Positions 17,249 to 25,794 of a stretch of DNA of 64,000 nucleotides are shown here, one piece after another. Both the position numbers and the translations under genes were made by a program. Within the stretch, counting starts at the first letter, position 1. Every line of letters starts with the position of its first letter. Below the pieces are notes generated by a model. It ran no database searches. It was not told where the DNA came from and saw nothing but the letters and a program-made list of their open reading frames with translations. The stretch comes from a candidate division KSB3 bacterium. GTDB taxonomy: Bacteria; Moduliflexota; Moduliflexia; Moduliflexales; Moduliflexaceae. The stretch is taken from NCBI GenBank assembly GCA_002748425.1, contig PDSJ01000023.1, forward strand, positions 1 through 64,000, given 5' to 3'.

Positions 17249-17325
17249 TGGTACGCCCAGGAGGAGTCGAACCCCCAACCTTCGGATCCGTAGTCCGACG
17301 CTCTATCCAATTGAGCTATGGGCGC
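17249..17325 (-). tRNA. tRNA-Arg(ACG)
   Basis: 77 bases including an encoded CCA end, unlike the four serine tRNAs around it. Acceptor GCGCCCA/TGGGCGT has a G1-U72 wobble pair. Anticodon ACG in CTACGGA. A34 must be deaminated to inosine to read CGU, CGC and CGA, and the deaminase gene tadA follows directly on the same strand. Confidence 0.97.
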
Positions 17326-17349
17326 ACTATAGAATTTCTGACTTCAGAA

Positions 17350-17440
17350 CGGAGAGAGAGGGATTCGAACCCTCGGTAGGCGTTATGACACCTACGACGG
17401 ATTAGCAATCCGCTACCTTCGGCCTCTCGGTCATCTCTCC
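17350..17440 (-). tRNA. tRNA-Ser(GCT)
   Basis: 91-base class II tRNA with acceptor GGAGAGA/TCTCTCC, discriminator G, anticodon GCT in TTGCTAA, and a long variable arm. Reads AGC and AGU. CCA is not encoded. 24 bases upstream of tRNA-Arg(ACG). Confidence 0.97.
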
Positions 17441-17464
17441 GAAATTTTTTCACGAGCTCTCTTA

Positions 17465-17549
17465 CGGAGGAGGTAGGATTCGAACCCACGTTCGCGTTCA
17501 CGAAAACGGTTTTCAAGACCGCCGCCTTCAACCACTCGGCCACTCCTCC
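17465..17549 (-). tRNA. tRNA-Ser(TGA)
   Basis: 85-base class II tRNA with acceptor GGAGGAG/CTCCTCC, discriminator G, anticodon TGA in CTTGAAA, long variable arm and GTTCGAATC T-loop. Reads UCA and, by wobble, other UCN codons. CCA not encoded. It is the first tRNA after serS, 116 bases behind the serS stop on the same strand. Confidence 0.97.
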
Positions 17550-17665
17550 CAACGTGTGAAGCTACGCTACTGGATCCTTCAAAATTTGCAAGGAAAATTT
17601 TGAAGAATTTAAGAAAACCGTGTCATCTTCCCGAATATCAGGGCTTTTCAGCCATATAAATCAGC

Positions 17666-18952
17666 TTATTGCGGATATAACACGTCCCTTCCAACCCACG
17701 GTCTCAGTTTTTTCGGAACCAGGACACTCCCATCGGCCTGCTGGAATTGTTCGACGATCGCCGGCAGCAATCGGCTGGTGGCCAGACCTGATGCATTCAG
17801 GGCGTGGATATATTCCGGCTTTTTAGCACCTTTGCGTTTGAAACGGATATTGCCGCGCCGAGGTTGATACTCTCGTGAGTTTGAGGCGGAACTGACCTCT
17901 TTGTACTCGTTCATGCTGGGAATCCAGATTTCGAGGTCATACGTCTTTGCCATTGATGCACTGCAATCTTTGGCCGCCAGCTTTGAGACCTGATAATGCA
18001 AGCCGAGCTCCTGCACAAGTTTTTCCGCTTTGCCAATCAGTTCCTCCAGAGCTGCATCCGATTGTTCGGGCGTCGTAAATTGGAACATCTCGACTTTATT
18101 GAATTGATGCCCGCGAATCATTCCGCGTTCCTGAGTGCGATAACTGCCGGCCTCCCTGCGATAACACGGAGTGTAGGCAAAATATTTTTTCGGCAGCTCT
18201 TCTTCCTGCAAAACTTCGTCACGATGAAAATTGATCAGTGCTGTTTCTGCGGTGGGCAGAATAAAGTGTTTGAAGCTTCCGTCCTCGTTGTCTCCTGCAA
18301 TCTGAAACACGTCATGTTCGAATTTCGGAAATTGTCCTGCCGTAAAACCGCATTGATACGTCAACATATGTGGCGGCAGAACAAATTCGTAGCCATCCTG
18401 CAGATGCGATTCGATGAAAAAATTCAGCAGGGCCCATTCCATCTGCGCACCAAGTCCTTTGTAAAGCCAGAAGCCGCGCCCCCCCATTTTGACACCTCGT
18501 TCATAATCCACCATGCCCAGGGATGTCACGAGTTCGACATGATCTTTTGCTTCAAAATCAAACGTCGGTTTCTGACCCCAGGTCCGCAGTACGATGTTTT
18601 GCTCTTTGCCGCCAGCCGGCACATCATCATCGGGAATATTGGGGAAAGCGGCCAGGCTCGTGTGCATGGCGCTTTCGACTTTTGCCAGTTCCGTATCCAG
18701 CGCCTTAATTTTCGCAGAGACTTCCTGCATTTCCTGCTGTATCGCATCAATCGACGCTCCTTCTTTTTTCAGGGCCGGAATTTTTGCCGAGGCGGCATTG
18801 CGTCTTGCTTTCAATGCTTCGACCTCCTGGATGATCTCCCGGCGCGCTGTATCCAGAGCAAGCACTTCCGTAAAATCGACCTCATCCATCCGTTTCAGAA
18901 GTTTCTGCCGCAGCTCTTCAGCATTGTCCCTTATGAGTTTTATATCCAACAT
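17666..18952 (-). CDS. serS: Seryl-tRNA synthetase
   Basis: 428 residues from MLDIKLIRDN, the standard start; an upstream in-frame start would add 15 unlikely residues. An N-terminal antiparallel coiled coil (about 27-110) grips the long variable arm of tRNA-Ser. The class II core shows motif 2 around CYRREAGSYRTQERGMIRGH and motif 3 around NASGLATSRLLPAIVEQFQ. It charges all serine tRNAs; four of these, covering all serine codons, lie just downstream on the same strand, so joint transcription is likely. Confidence 0.97.
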   Translation of the reverse strand: MLDIKLIRDNAEELRQKLLKRMDEVDFTEVLALDTARREIIQEVEALKARRNAASAKIPALKKEGASIDAIQQEMQEVSAKIKALDTELAKVESAMHTSLAAFPNIPDDDVPAGGKEQNIVLRTWGQKPTFDFEAKDHVELVTSLGMVDYERGVKMGGRGFWLYKGLGAQMEWALLNFFIESHLQDGYEFVLPPHMLTYQCGFTAGQFPKFEHDVFQIAGDNEDGSFKHFILPTAETALINFHRDEVLQEEELPKKYFAYTPCYRREAGSYRTQERGMIRGHQFNKVEMFQFTTPEQSDAALEELIGKAEKLVQELGLHYQVSKLAAKDCSASMAKTYDLEIWIPSMNEYKEVSSASNSREYQPRRGNIRFKRKGAKKPEYIHALNASGLATSRLLPAIVEQFQQADGSVLVPKKLRPWVGRDVLYPQ

Positions 18953-19371
18953 TGTGCCGTTCCTCCGTATAGCCACAGATTGCCTCTCGGCAAACATTCT
19001 GTTGTTAAGCGAACATCAGCGTGTTTGCTACAGTGACGGGTGAAGAAAAATTCTTCCCCCTTGCCTTGCAGCATCACGCAAATGAGAGTGTTTGCAGATC
19101 AAGACACCTTAAACGGAGATTTGGCAAATAAGTCAATAATTTTCTCAGACTTTCCTCTTAGCTGTTATTTCGGAACCGCAACAGACCGGCTTGCACAAAA
19201 CAGCTATCGTTGCGTAGTGCTGCTGACCGCTGTCGCTATGCGACACAAAACAGCGGCCGAAATCGCATTGTGTTTGATCGTTCAGGAAACTTGCAACAGA
19301 TCGTCGCAAATCACCGGCGGCAAAAAGCAGAGCGAGGAACGAGCCACGCTTTTGTCTATCAGTGTGTATTT
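18953..19371. other. Intergenic region between serS and the FkbM gene
   Basis: About 420 bases without a recognisable gene. A weak hairpin (GGGTGAAGAA/TTCTTCCCCC) lies near 19038-19062. Short open frames exist on the plus strand but have no ribosome site or family resemblance. It separates the tRNA block from an AT-rich gene and may mark an insertion junction. Confidence 0.4.
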
Positions 19372-20187
19372 TTATACAGTAAATCCATGCTCATATAACG
19401 ACCTAAACGGATTAAGCCGTGTTTCATCAAAGCCAGCTACAATATTTGGAAATCTCATGTGCAAAATATGATAATACATAACGATATAACTGTCGCTCTC
19501 ATCGTGTAAATCCATGTAGTTTGAACCATCCACTGCTAGTAGAATGGGAAATATTGACCGAAGAAGATCAAAAAAATCTGGTATTGACGTTCGTTGAAAT
19601 GCATTTAAGCACCAATGATTTAACTCTAATACGACCACTGGTCTGTTAGACGAAAGTGTCTTTTTGGCACCACGAAGAACATGTCCCTCAAAACCCTCCA
19701 CATCAATCTTTATAAAATCTATAGACTGAAGATCCAAAGAATTCACCACTTCATCCAGCTGTCGGATGACTATTTTTTCTACTGTATGTCCTGCAGAAGC
19801 CTGTGTTTGATTAGAAACAAAACCGCCTGATCTATTAGATGGTGAAAATGTTAGAGTAGATTCACCTGATTCAGCACCAAGCCCTATATTTTGAGGAAAT
19901 ACATTATTTCTTCCTGATTTTGAGATGTTTTTTTCAAGATATGCAAAAGTTGTTGGGGATGGCTCAAATGCGTAAACATACTGAGATAGTTCACCAAATA
20001 GAATGGCAGTGCATCCAATGTTAGCACCAATATCTAAAATGGTTTTACTATGACCTGCCAAAACTTTGAACAGCTTTACCATTTCTGGTTCAAAACCATT
20101 TCTAATGTGCTCAAGATAATCGTCATCAGAAGTAATAAGATAGTTACTCCCTCCGATATCTACAGTTAATTCTCTAGAGTTTTTCAT
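19372..20187 (-). CDS. FkbM-family methyltransferase
   Basis: 271 residues. SAM-binding motif I is TILDIGANIGCTAILFG and the family signature DFIKIDVEGFEGHVLRGA follows near residue 180. FkbM proteins O-methylate polyketides, sugars or polysaccharide ends. The start codon has GAGGGG a few bases upstream. The gene is visibly richer in A and T than its neighbours, and no surface-glycan operon surrounds it. A likely role is methylation of a cell-surface sugar, given the LPS and Wzm/Wzt genes elsewhere in the window, but this is inference. Confidence 0.85.
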   Translation of the reverse strand: MKNSRELTVDIGGSNYLITSDDDYLEHIRNGFEPEMVKLFKVLAGHSKTILDIGANIGCTAILFGELSQYVYAFEPSPTTFAYLEKNISKSGRNNVFPQNIGLGAESGESTLTFSPSNRSGGFVSNQTQASAGHTVEKIVIRQLDEVVNSLDLQSIDFIKIDVEGFEGHVLRGAKKTLSSNRPVVVLELNHWCLNAFQRTSIPDFFDLLRSIFPILLAVDGSNYMDLHDESDSYIVMYYHILHMRFPNIVAGFDETRLNPFRSLYEHGFTV

Positions 20188-20319
20188 AAACCCCTCAATA
20201 TTTTGTATAGAATTGCTTTCATCATGATTGTATAACGAGTGGATCTGAGGAAGAAGGCGTGACGAGTTGCTGCAATCCGTCAGGCCTTCTGGCGTTGTTG
20301 GAGAGCTCCAGGACCTGAA

Positions 20320-21861
20320 TCAGGATTTTTGGGGACGTCCGAGCAGGGTGACATGTTTACGGATGTGATCACGAATGAGCTGATAGTGCAGCTCTTCGTG
20401 TCTAAAGAGGGCCGCGTAGAATTTCTCCCGTAAGGTCTCATTCTGCATCACGAAGCCGTAGATAATGTGAATCAGCTGACGGGATTCAACTTGATCGAGG
20501 TAAGCTGGTAATTCTTCGTCGCGACTGTCCTCCAGTGGCGTAATTTTTGAGAAATCGGCAGTGATATGATAGAACTTGAGTGCTTCGGGATAGGACTCTA
20601 AAGCGACTTGGTGAATTTCACGGTAGAGAGCTGGCTCCTTCAGGGCAATTGTACGCACGGCTTCCAGCCAGGAGGTTCCGGCGGTTTTGACGTGCAGACG
20701 GCCGTCGGTATATTTCCCGATGGCAGGATAAGCCGAGAATTTATCGCTGCCGGAATGGATCGAAACTTTATAATTGCCATGGCTCTTTGCGATCTGGCAA
20801 TGAATGTTAAATTGTTTTTCAAATTCCTCCAGATCGCCGATGTAATCGATCGCTTTCTGAAATTCGCCGATAAACCGCGGAGCCAGCGATTCTACGACGA
20901 CGCCGTTGTGGATGAGCTCTTTGATGATGAAGAGGTGATGCTGCGGAACAGTCGGGGCTTCGGTCTCATCGATCGACATCTCAAAGTCGAAATTCCCTTC
21001 ACCGCGACGAGACACCAGCAGATCGTACACTTCTTTGGCAAATGCAATCGCTTCGAGATACATGACGGCGCAACGATGCAGTTCAGTGACGTCGAATGAA
21101 AGTGTTGTGCCGTCTTTCATGGTAAATTCCGTGTTCAGATAGCGTTTCTCGAGACGTGAAATTTCCGTTTCCGGCAGTTGCTGATAGAGCTCAAGGACTT
21201 TCTCAGCAGGCCAGTCAGCGGCTTGGGCGTTCATCACTTCGCTTAAATCGAGCGTGATCATTGTGGCGTTGCAATCAAGCGCCATATTGACTTCGTCAAG
21301 GGTCTTGAGATGATCACCGTCAAAACCATAGCCGTCTTCGTAGCCTTCTTGGAAGACGGCAAACGTCGCAGCATCAAGGACGTCCTGGTAACTGCGTTTG
21401 GTGAACTGCAGCTCGCGGATCGATTGCTGAGCGAGGACCGGAAAGATATCATAATCCCTCACGGCGCGAATATGGGCTGGATTCGCGAGGCCGAGACGAT
21501 CGCCGGTGCCGATCGTGGCATCTTTGCCTTTCAGCGAGACAGGAACGGTAAAAGGAAATACGTCGCGCAGGAAAATCGCCAACTCGTGATTGAGCTCGCT
21601 TTTTGTCATGAAATACTCGCCTTCCTGAACAGTGTTTCCCGGAAAAGTCGGAAATTCATCGGGTGTTTTCGAAACCTTAATAACGTACTTTGTCCCCTGA
21701 TCATCATCACGGCAGCAGAAGAACAGAGACGCGCCTTTTTTCTGGAAAGACGAGAGATATATTCCTGATGCAAGTGTGCCGTCGAATGTTTTGACGGTGG
21801 CGAGATCAGCGGAGAAAAGGTGTGTATCTAGGAGGTATTGAATGATTGTATGATGTCTCAT
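20320..21861 (-). CDS. Tagaturonate epimerase-like protein (UxaE family)
   Basis: 513 residues from the ATG at 21861; the frame is open further upstream but crosses the promoter. The region FDGDHLKTLDEVNMAL and the block HSGSDKFSAYPAIGKYTDG match what I know of UxaE (PF16257), which epimerises D-tagaturonate and D-fructuronate in hexuronate breakdown. His and Asp residues in these blocks are likely metal ligands. No other uronate genes (uxaC, uxuA, kdgK) are adjacent. A LacI-type operator lies over the promoter, which suits a carbon-source-inducible gene. Family assignment is by memory of motifs and would need a profile search. Confidence 0.65.
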   Translation of the reverse strand: MRHHTIIQYLLDTHLFSADLATVKTFDGTLASGIYLSSFQKKGASLFFCCRDDDQGTKYVIKVSKTPDEFPTFPGNTVQEGEYFMTKSELNHELAIFLRDVFPFTVPVSLKGKDATIGTGDRLGLANPAHIRAVRDYDIFPVLAQQSIRELQFTKRSYQDVLDAATFAVFQEGYEDGYGFDGDHLKTLDEVNMALDCNATMITLDLSEVMNAQAADWPAEKVLELYQQLPETEISRLEKRYLNTEFTMKDGTTLSFDVTELHRCAVMYLEAIAFAKEVYDLLVSRRGEGNFDFEMSIDETEAPTVPQHHLFIIKELIHNGVVVESLAPRFIGEFQKAIDYIGDLEEFEKQFNIHCQIAKSHGNYKVSIHSGSDKFSAYPAIGKYTDGRLHVKTAGTSWLEAVRTIALKEPALYREIHQVALESYPEALKFYHITADFSKITPLEDSRDEELPAYLDQVESRQLIHIIYGFVMQNETLREKFYAALFRHEELHYQLIRDHIRKHVTLLGRPQKS

Positions 21862-21974
21862 AATTGGATACCTGCTCTGTAAAATATTTGGAAATACAGG
21901 CTCGGTGCGTGCTTGTGAGATGCTTGCCGGCCAACGGATCTGCTGTGCATGCGTCATGTCGTGTCTTAAAGAAT

Positions 21975-22002
21975 GGTAAACGATTACCGAATTTTTTGTC
22001 AA
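21975..22002 (-). promoter_or_regulatory. Promoter with LacI-type operator before the UxaE-like gene
   Basis: On the minus strand TTGACA (22002-21997) is followed by a palindrome GGTAAACGATTACC (21975-21988, plus-strand sequence) that overlaps the expected -10 position (TACCAT-like). The central CG and near-perfect dyad are typical of LacI/GalR-family operators. Binding there would block RNA polymerase. The start codon is about 115 bases downstream. No lacI-type gene is in the window. Confidence 0.6.
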
Positions 22003-22048
22003 GGAAAATATCACAGTATGCCTTGAGGAGAGCTGCTGTGACACGTTG

Positions 22049-23092
22049 TCACTGCCCTAACAGTGCCGCAACAGCGTGTTCGACGTCTTGGACGCGAATC
22101 CGTTTCATACAGGCGTGCTGTTCCGGGTTCCTGCAGCGGCCTTTGCCGGTATGTGTGCATGGGCGGCAAGACAGCGGTACGCTGATGACCTGCGAGGGAA
22201 CCCGATAGGGAGAGAAGCCAAACTCTTCGACAGTGGGTCCGAAAAGCGCGACAAGCGGAGTCTGCATGGCTGAAGCCATGTGGACTCCGCTACTGTCATT
22301 GCCCACGAAAAGAGCGCAGGACTTGAGGGCGGCAGCGGATTCCAGCAGCGACAACCTTCCGCTTAACAGGATGGGCTTATGGGAGAGCTGTCCGGCGAGC
22401 TTTTCACCTGCCTGCTGCTCGGAAGGAGCGCCGAAAATGACGATCCTGGCTTGGTAGTCGTGGATGAGGCGCCGCCCGAGTTCCGCGAATTTTTCGAGCG
22501 GCCACTGCTTCAGAGGATGAGCGGCGATCGGTCCAAAGCCGATGAGCAGCGTTTCGGGACCAGCGTGTTCTTCCTTGAGGATGCGTCGGATTTTGGCATA
22601 CTGTTCTTCTGAAGGGAAGAGCTCCGGGCCTTTGTCGTCAGGCCTGACCCCGAAGGGCGCGAGGGGCAGGAGATAGCGTTCCGGGATCTGCAGAAGAGGC
22701 TTCGTATAGAAATTTAATCCGGTGCTCACGAGCAGCGTGCGCGCTAAAATCTGCTTAGAGATACTGACGACTCGCGGAGCGTGAAGTAGTGCACGTAAAT
22801 ACCTGCTGCGAAGACTGTGATGCAGATCGATGCACAAGGTGTAATGCGCGTGCCGGAGTTCTCGGGCCAGATGCCTCAATCCTCTGCTGCCGCTTCGCGT
22901 ATCATAGGCATAGACAGTGTTGAGTCGGGGATTGGTGTCGAGCAGTTCACTGAACTCGCGTTTGGTGACAAAATCAAGGCGTGCCTCTGGAAAACGTGCT
23001 CGAACAGCGCGAATCAGCGGAGTCGTCAAGATGATATCACCAATGGAACTGAATCGGAGAATCAGAATGCGCTGAAGCCTCTCATCTTTCAT
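22049..23092 (-). CDS. Heptosyltransferase-like glycosyltransferase (GT9), copy 1
   Basis: 347 residues. Starts with ILILRFSSIGDIILTTPL, the standard GT9 N-terminus with the SSxGD loop, and has FVGNDSSGVHMASAMQTP and LVALFGPT in the nucleotide-sugar half, followed by a Cys-rich C-terminal SCRPCTHTGKGRCRN motif common in the family. GT9 enzymes add heptose or related sugars to the LPS core on the inner membrane face. The ATG at 23092 was chosen over a longer frame. Divergent from lptF, another LPS gene, so the two may share regulation. Confidence 0.88.
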   Translation of the reverse strand: MKDERLQRILILRFSSIGDIILTTPLIRAVRARFPEARLDFVTKREFSELLDTNPRLNTVYAYDTRSGSRGLRHLARELRHAHYTLCIDLHHSLRSRYLRALLHAPRVVSISKQILARTLLVSTGLNFYTKPLLQIPERYLLPLAPFGVRPDDKGPELFPSEEQYAKIRRILKEEHAGPETLLIGFGPIAAHPLKQWPLEKFAELGRRLIHDYQARIVIFGAPSEQQAGEKLAGQLSHKPILLSGRLSLLESAAALKSCALFVGNDSSGVHMASAMQTPLVALFGPTVEEFGFSPYRVPSQVISVPLSCRPCTHTGKGRCRNPEQHACMKRIRVQDVEHAVAALLGQ

Positions 23093-23259
23093 AATTGGTC
23101 TCGCCTGGGAACTTCTCTCGTAGCGGCGTCTCATGCCGGCGGCAGAATTGATCGGAAAGCTTATCAGACACTGGGGATCCCGTCAAATAAAAAGTTCCGC
23201 AGCATCTGCTGCGACATTTTCCTTGACGAAATTGTCTGAACGTACAATTGCTTATACCC

Positions 23260-24510
23260 ATGGGACTACGATATAAGACCATTAACAGCTATCTGTTGAA
23301 AGAATTGTTCGGGCCGTTTTTGCTCGGGCTGTTGGTGTTTACCTTTGTGCTGCTGATGCAGCAAGTGCTCGAATTGATCGAATTGGTCATCAGCAAGGGC
23401 GTGAGCGTGAAGCTGGTGCTGGAACTGGTGCTGTACATTATGCCTTCTTTTCTGGTGCTGACCATTCCAATGGCGGTGCTGGTGGCAGCTCTGACGGCTT
23501 TCGGGCGTCTTTCGACCGACAGTGAGGTGACGGCCTTAAAAGCATCAGGAGTAAGCCTTTATTCCCTTTTTGTGCCTGTATTGATTTTTTCAATATTAAT
23601 GACCAGCCTGACTTTTTTTCTCTATGCCGTCGCTCTGCCGTGGGGGAATCATCAGTTTCGGGTCGCGCTGTATGAGTTAGCCCGGACCAAAGCCTCAATT
23701 GGCCTCAAAGAACATGTGTTCAACAACACGTTCCCGAATCTTGCGATCTATGTGGACGATATTTCCGAACGTGATGAATCGTTTAGCGGCATCATGATTT
23801 CGGATTCACGGGATCCGAACAATCCCCAGACGATTTTTGCTCGTCGGGGACGGCTGATTTCTGACGGGAAAGCCTTGCGAGTGGTCTTACGCCTGGAAGA
23901 GTGCGCGAGCCACCCGAAGACCATCAGAAATCCTTTAAAGTATCAGGTGGTCTCCTCCCCGGTACTGGACATTCTGCTCAGTTTCCAAGCCCCAGAGGAC
24001 AATCAGAGCTTACGATTGAGCCGCACTGACCGGGATATGACGATTTCGCAGCTTACGCAACAATATCTGTTGTTGAAAGAACAGGATCGCCATCAAGAGC
24101 CGAATCGACCGAACCCTGCGCCTCAAATGTTTTCAGAGTCGATCACCTGGCGGGAAGCTGTTGTGGGAATGTGGAAAGTTCTTCCTCAGTTAGCCTGGGA
24201 TAGTTTTGTTTTGCCAGGTGGTTTATCCAGTCCCTATCTGGTGGAAATTCATAAGCGTTTTTCGATTCCGTTTGCCTGTATCGTGTTTGGATTGATTGGC
24301 ACTCCGCTTGGTATTCAATCGCGGCGGGCCGGCAAGTCAGGAGGATTTGCCGTCAGCGTAGTCTTGCTGTTGATTTATTATATTTTTATTACAGCCGGTG
24401 AAAGCCTGGGGGATGACGGGAGTCTTCCAATTATCCTGGCGGTCTGGACTCCGAATGTTCTGTTGGGAGTGACTGGCCTTATCCTGCTTGTTCGGACGGC
24501 GCGGCGATGA
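23260..24510 (+). CDS. lptF: LPS export permease LptF
   Basis: 416 residues of the YjgP/YjgQ family: three N-terminal membrane helices (INSYLLKELFGPFLLGLLVF and following), a large periplasmic beta-jellyroll domain and three C-terminal helices. LptF and LptG with LptB form the ABC transporter that extracts LPS from the inner membrane. Start ATG 23260 gives MGLRYKTINSYL; a TTG at 23248 is less likely. Overlaps lptG by four bases. Confidence 0.92.
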   Translation: MGLRYKTINSYLLKELFGPFLLGLLVFTFVLLMQQVLELIELVISKGVSVKLVLELVLYIMPSFLVLTIPMAVLVAALTAFGRLSTDSEVTALKASGVSLYSLFVPVLIFSILMTSLTFFLYAVALPWGNHQFRVALYELARTKASIGLKEHVFNNTFPNLAIYVDDISERDESFSGIMISDSRDPNNPQTIFARRGRLISDGKALRVVLRLEECASHPKTIRNPLKYQVVSSPVLDILLSFQAPEDNQSLRLSRTDRDMTISQLTQQYLLLKEQDRHQEPNRPNPAPQMFSESITWREAVVGMWKVLPQLAWDSFVLPGGLSSPYLVEIHKRFSIPFACIVFGLIGTPLGIQSRRAGKSGGFAVSVVLLLIYYIFITAGESLGDDGSLPIILAVWTPNVLLGVTGLILLVRTARR

Positions 24511-25751
24511 AAATTTTAGATCGGTATATCATACGTGAGTTTTTAAAAATGCTCATTTTGGGCATTACGGCGCTGATTTTGGTCGCCACCGTTGTCGCGA
24601 TTTTTGAGCGGGTGGATACAATTGTCGAGCATAAACCCTCAATATGGGTTGTGACAGGATATTTTTTAACGCGCATTCCCCAGGATGTGTTTATGATTGC
24701 GCCGATTTCAATGCTGTTGACCACCTTGATTATCACTGGGGCCTTTGCGCGCAACAGCGAGATCGTGGCGATGATGGCAGGGGGAGTGAGTGTTTACCGA
24801 ATCATGATGCCAATTTTAGCGATCGGCGTTGTCATGAGCCTGGCGATGTTTGGCTTGAATGAGTTTGTGATTCCGATCTCAAATCGTGTGAATATGGAAT
24901 TATGGAGAATTATTCGGGAGAAACCCGACATGAGTCAAATGGCAAAAACTCAGATTTGGTTTCGGGGACGACGGGAACACGCGATTCGAAATGAACACGA
25001 AAATCGGATTTATTACATCAATGCCTTGATTCCCGCCCGCCGGAGTGCGGACGGAAAGCTCCACCCTCCTGAAATCCAGAGCTTGACAGTCTTTGAATTA
25101 AACGATCAATTTATTCCGATCGCGCGTCTGGACGCGGCCCGTGCAGTATATCAGAGGTCAAAAAACGAGGCAGACGCATCCGTACAAGCCCAGAGCACTG
25201 TTGAAAAGGTTTTAGGGGATCTTGCCTTCTGGAAGCAGGAAGAGACGAAGGGACAGGCTCCGGGACGCTGGTCTCTTTATAACGGCAGTCAACGCAAGCT
25301 TGGCACTGATGTTCAGAGCAGCCGGGGGATTACGACCTTCAGGGAGCTGCATGATTATGTCATCCCCTGGACCTTTGAGGATTTCCGCCGTGACAGGAAG
25401 TCCCCGGAGGATATGAACTATCGGGAGTTGAAGGAATATATCCAGATGCTGACGGATTCCGGATTTGATGTGTCAGAGTACATCGTCGATCTCCGGGCAA
25501 AATTTTCTTATCCCTTCGTGAGTTTTGTCATGGTGATTATCGGCTTTCCTTTTGCCTTGAAATCCCCGCGTAACGGCGCTGCCTTTGGAGTCGGATTAAG
25601 TGTGTTTATCGGCCTCACGTTCTGGATTCTCCTCCAGCTCGGCGTGTCTCTCGGCCATGCTCACATCCTCCCCCCGACGCTGGCCGTCTGGATTGCGCAC
25701 GTTCTGTTCGCGTCGGCAGGATTTTACCTGATTTTAAGCACCAGAACATAG
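24507..25751 (+). CDS. lptG: LPS export permease LptG
   Basis: 414 residues with the same 3+3 helix plan as LptF; the start MKILDRYIIREFLKMLILGI is characteristic of LptG. ATG overlaps the lptF stop (ATGA), so translation is coupled. Residues KFSYPFVSFVMVIIGFPFAL are the conserved helix near the coupling region. Partner LptB is not in the window. Confidence 0.92.
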   Translation: MKILDRYIIREFLKMLILGITALILVATVVAIFERVDTIVEHKPSIWVVTGYFLTRIPQDVFMIAPISMLLTTLIITGAFARNSEIVAMMAGGVSVYRIMMPILAIGVVMSLAMFGLNEFVIPISNRVNMELWRIIREKPDMSQMAKTQIWFRGRREHAIRNEHENRIYYINALIPARRSADGKLHPPEIQSLTVFELNDQFIPIARLDAARAVYQRSKNEADASVQAQSTVEKVLGDLAFWKQEETKGQAPGRWSLYNGSQRKLGTDVQSSRGITTFRELHDYVIPWTFEDFRRDRKSPEDMNYRELKEYIQMLTDSGFDVSEYIVDLRAKFSYPFVSFVMVIIGFPFALKSPRNGAAFGVGLSVFIGLTFWILLQLGVSLGHAHILPPTLAVWIAHVLFASAGFYLILSTRT

Positions 25752-25794
25752 ATTCGCCAGATGTCTGGCATCCAAAGATTCAACAGCCCGGATT

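Noticed and set aside
17218..17310. N-terminal extension of tadA to position 17310
   Set aside because: The frame is open but runs through tRNA-Arg(ACG). TadA alignments from memory begin near the ATG at 17217 or slightly upstream.
17996..19036. 346-residue plus-strand open frame
   Set aside because: It is antisense to serS, which has clear class II motifs. Its product has no family pattern.
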